From assembly GCA_963854835.1 (NCBI GenBank), contig OY978526.1, positions 13,347,277 through 13,411,276 of the forward strand: DNA of 64,000 bases. The letters are read 5' to 3'. This document shows, in pieces, positions 62,601 to 64,000 of this stretch. A program made the translations under genes and the position numbers. Each line of letters begins with the position of its first letter. Within the stretch, counting starts at the first letter, position 1. This DNA is from Megamerina dolium (Eukaryota > Arthropoda > Insecta > Diptera > Megamerinidae). Below the pieces are notes generated by a model. The model was not told the origin of the DNA. It did no database searches and saw only the letters and a list, made by a program, of their open reading frames with translations.

Positions 62601-64000
62601 CCGTAGTTGGCGAAAAAGGTAGTGTTTTTTCATCAAGATAATGCACCAGTTCACACATCCGCCATTGTGATGGCCAAAATCAATGAGTTAAAGCTCGAAT
62701 TGCTTCAGCACGCACCTTATTCGCCAGATTTAGCTCCTTCGGATTATTTTCTATTTCCAAATTTGAAAAAATGGTTTGATGGCAGAAAATTTGCAAACAA
62801 TGATGGAGTCTGCGGTAGATTTTAATGAGCTAGACAGTTCGTACTATAAACAAAGTATGGAAGCCATAGAATATCTCTGGGAAAAGTGTATAAAGCTGAA
62901 AGAAGATTATGTCGAGAAATAAAGAAAAATTTTCCCAAATTTGTTGTGTTTTCTTTGTTAGGTCGGGTAGTTCTGGGACCACCCCCTTATCATACGATGG
63001 GAGTTGTGAAATATGGTTGCAAAAATGTTTCAATATTTTATTACCGAATGATGTCAGCAAAACATTGTTGTCTTGACAAGAAATATATTCGGCACATTTT
63101 GGACGAATCTAATATATGAATACATAAGAATGAACATACAAATGCCATATGTGCCACATATAAATACACACAATTATGTAACCCCAGTAAGAAATGCATC
63201 AAATGTCATCGAATTAATGGACAATATTAAACTGTGATATTCGAAAAGTTTTTATCCAATAACTTGTTGTGAATTAAGTGGAATATTGCAGCTATAGACG
63301 TTTTCCATAATATTATGCAATGCCAATTCCTTAATGGGAATTCACTCATACGCACATATATATGTACATACATATTCATACTGTTATTCACTATGCTCCC
63401 ACAACTTAGTTCATGGCTACAATACATACAGATACATGTTGTTGAAAAATTGTTGTCGATGTTGTTTCATTTGCAGGAGGCTCAATTAAATGTTTACTTG
63501 TTTTCTGCTTGTGGTTATTGCACATTGTTGTTGTTGCTTTCGTTGATATTATGTTTTGCTTGATTTTGGCGTTTGCATACATATTTAATTTTCGATTTGC
63601 TGTTGCTGCTTTTCAGGTGACTGGCGCTGGCAGCGGCCTTGGCCGGGAAATAGCCATTGAATTGGCCAAAAAAGGTTGTAAAGTTGCCGTTGTCGATGCT
63701 CATTCGAAGGGTTGCTATGAAACGGTTGACCTTATCTCAAAAATACCACGTTGCGTCGGTAAAGTGTATAAGGTAAAGTTTCGAACATTGTCCTTCCACA
63801 TATAAATATACGAAAAACGTTCATATATAAGCATAAAAGTATAAAATATTTTTTTTTTAATAATGGTTACTACATATACATTACGTATGTATATAATTGT
63901 CCCAAATTGCCCAAAATATATGATGATTGTTGACATATTGTTATTTATTTATTCAATATCTTTAACAAATTGTATGTAGACGGACGTTTCTTCGCCTAGG
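53916..64000 (+). CDS. Membrane-anchored short-chain dehydrogenase/reductase, 5' part
   Basis: Exons 53916-54170, 63617-63772 and the start of a third at 63980 (to the window edge), all phase 0. Exon 1 encodes a Thr-rich N-terminus and one membrane segment (FLLLLPLILFAVFLKHLL). Exon 2 opens the Rossmann fold with NKVAV/VTGAGSGLGREIA, the TGxxxGxG cofactor site. It then reads CKVAVVDAH, an Asp after the second strand that suggests NAD(H) over NADP(H). Exon 3 begins TDVSSPR, the usual next motif. It resembles SDR16C / retinol or 17-beta-hydroxysteroid dehydrogenases of the ER and lipid droplets. The catalytic Ser-Tyr-Lys lies beyond the window. Intron 1 is 9.4 kb and rich in inserted elements. 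Confidence 0.85.
54606..55598 (-). mobile_element. 5'-truncated RTE-like LINE copy, internally deleted
   Basis: Same family as 49202-52566, in reverse orientation, flanked by AAAAAGTAT (54597-54605 and 55599-55607). It starts at GCATGCCTGATGATTGG, so the endonuclease is gone. A further internal deletion joins NSRC directly to GQHVTVDNY, removing the YADD region, and another trims the C-terminus. Dead on arrival, but its sequence shows the undamaged reading of the junction broken in the other copy. Confidence 0.88.
55960..56295 (-). mobile_element. tRNA-derived SINE (family A), reverse
   Basis: Reverse strand carries the B-box-like GTGGGTTTAATCCCC and then the body; the plus strand reads TTTTGTCACAGAGCTCTT and AATACTGTTGTGCGTGTTAA as at 4.0 kb. 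The head is partly decayed. Confidence 0.65.
56556..56613. repeat. (TA)n microsatellite followed by a T run
   Basis: About 45 bases of AT then T, in the dehydrogenase intron. Confidence 0.97.
56614..61838. other. Large part of dehydrogenase intron 1
   Basis: AT-rich. The 58090-58490 part is dense in GATTAA/TTAATC motifs (listed separately). No nested gene was recognised on either strand; the small open frames have no domain. Confidence 0.5.
58090..58490. promoter_or_regulatory. Cluster of GATTAATC-type motifs
   Basis: About a dozen GATTAA or TTAATC sites in 400 bases, several as the palindrome TTGATTAATCAA. Such sites suit homeodomain or HNF1/POU-like proteins. It may be an intronic enhancer or a decayed simple repeat. 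Confidence 0.3.
61839..62987 (+). mobile_element. Degenerate mariner element with both ends
   Basis: About 1.15 kb bounded by TA on both sides. Inner terminal repeats are GTCCCAGAACTACCCGACCT and its inverse. Transposase pieces in order: FHLKGFSPTNIKAELDS, MNDTWVHHITPETKE (first Asp), KTVPSAGKVMASVFWEKG, KKVVFFHQDNAPVHTS (second Asp) and YSPDLAPSDYFLF (third Asp, spacing D34D). Frameshifts, stops and a small deletion after VFWEKG make it inactive. Confidence 0.9.
62990..63616. other. 3' part of dehydrogenase intron 1
   Basis: AT-rich with GTT triplets, ending in the acceptor TGCTTTTCAG. No other feature. Confidence 0.5.

Overview
The window is nuclear DNA of a higher dipteran fly. It is AT-rich, has short canonical GT-AG introns, and most proteins are closest to Drosophila-type families (Hsc70-1, p53, Gr94a, MADF/BESS proteins, CLIP proteases). 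A tephritid-like acalyptrate is a reasonable guess, but the sequence alone does not fix the species. Exon models below were built by hand from splice sites, reading phase and recalled family similarity. No search was run.

Layout. 0-5.2 kb: the 5' part of a carboxylesterase (-), a MADF/BESS protein (+), a small single-pass membrane protein (-), a SINE remnant and a foldback repeat. 5.8-11.5 kb: two tandem TMEM135-like genes (-), a decayed mariner, and a recent partial copy of exon 1 of the first gene. 11.5-17.9 kb: no convincing protein gene, but an array of exon-like cassettes, two TIR elements and a dispersed repeat pair. 17.9-19.5 kb: a Fanzor (eukaryotic TnpB-like, RuvC nuclease) gene with three frameshifts, tail-to-tail with Hsc70-1 (19.7-26.7 kb, -). 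Hsc70-1 has a 5-kb first intron carrying a 1.5-kb repeat element.

27.9-34.7 kb: SMKR1-like small lysine-rich protein (-), a divergent clip-less serine protease (-), a snake-like CLIP serine protease (+) and a second MADF/BESS protein (-). 37.5-44.1 kb: a tandemly duplicated p53 locus (+). All exons of both copies share phases, and the last donor of copy 1 splices in frame to the first exon of copy 2, which has no start codon. The predicted product is one protein with two complete p53 DNA-binding domains. A Gr94a-like gustatory receptor lies antisense inside a copy 1 intron and is absent from copy 2. 44-53 kb: repeats, SINEs, a 14-bp minisatellite and a full-length RTE-like LINE with target-site duplications. 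53.9 kb to the end: a membrane-anchored short-chain dehydrogenase (+), whose 9.4-kb first intron holds a second LINE fragment, a SINE, a homeodomain-like motif cluster and a decayed mariner.

The two most notable signals are the Fanzor gene with a spliced lysine-rich tail and a strong downstream hairpin, and the double-DBD p53 locus.
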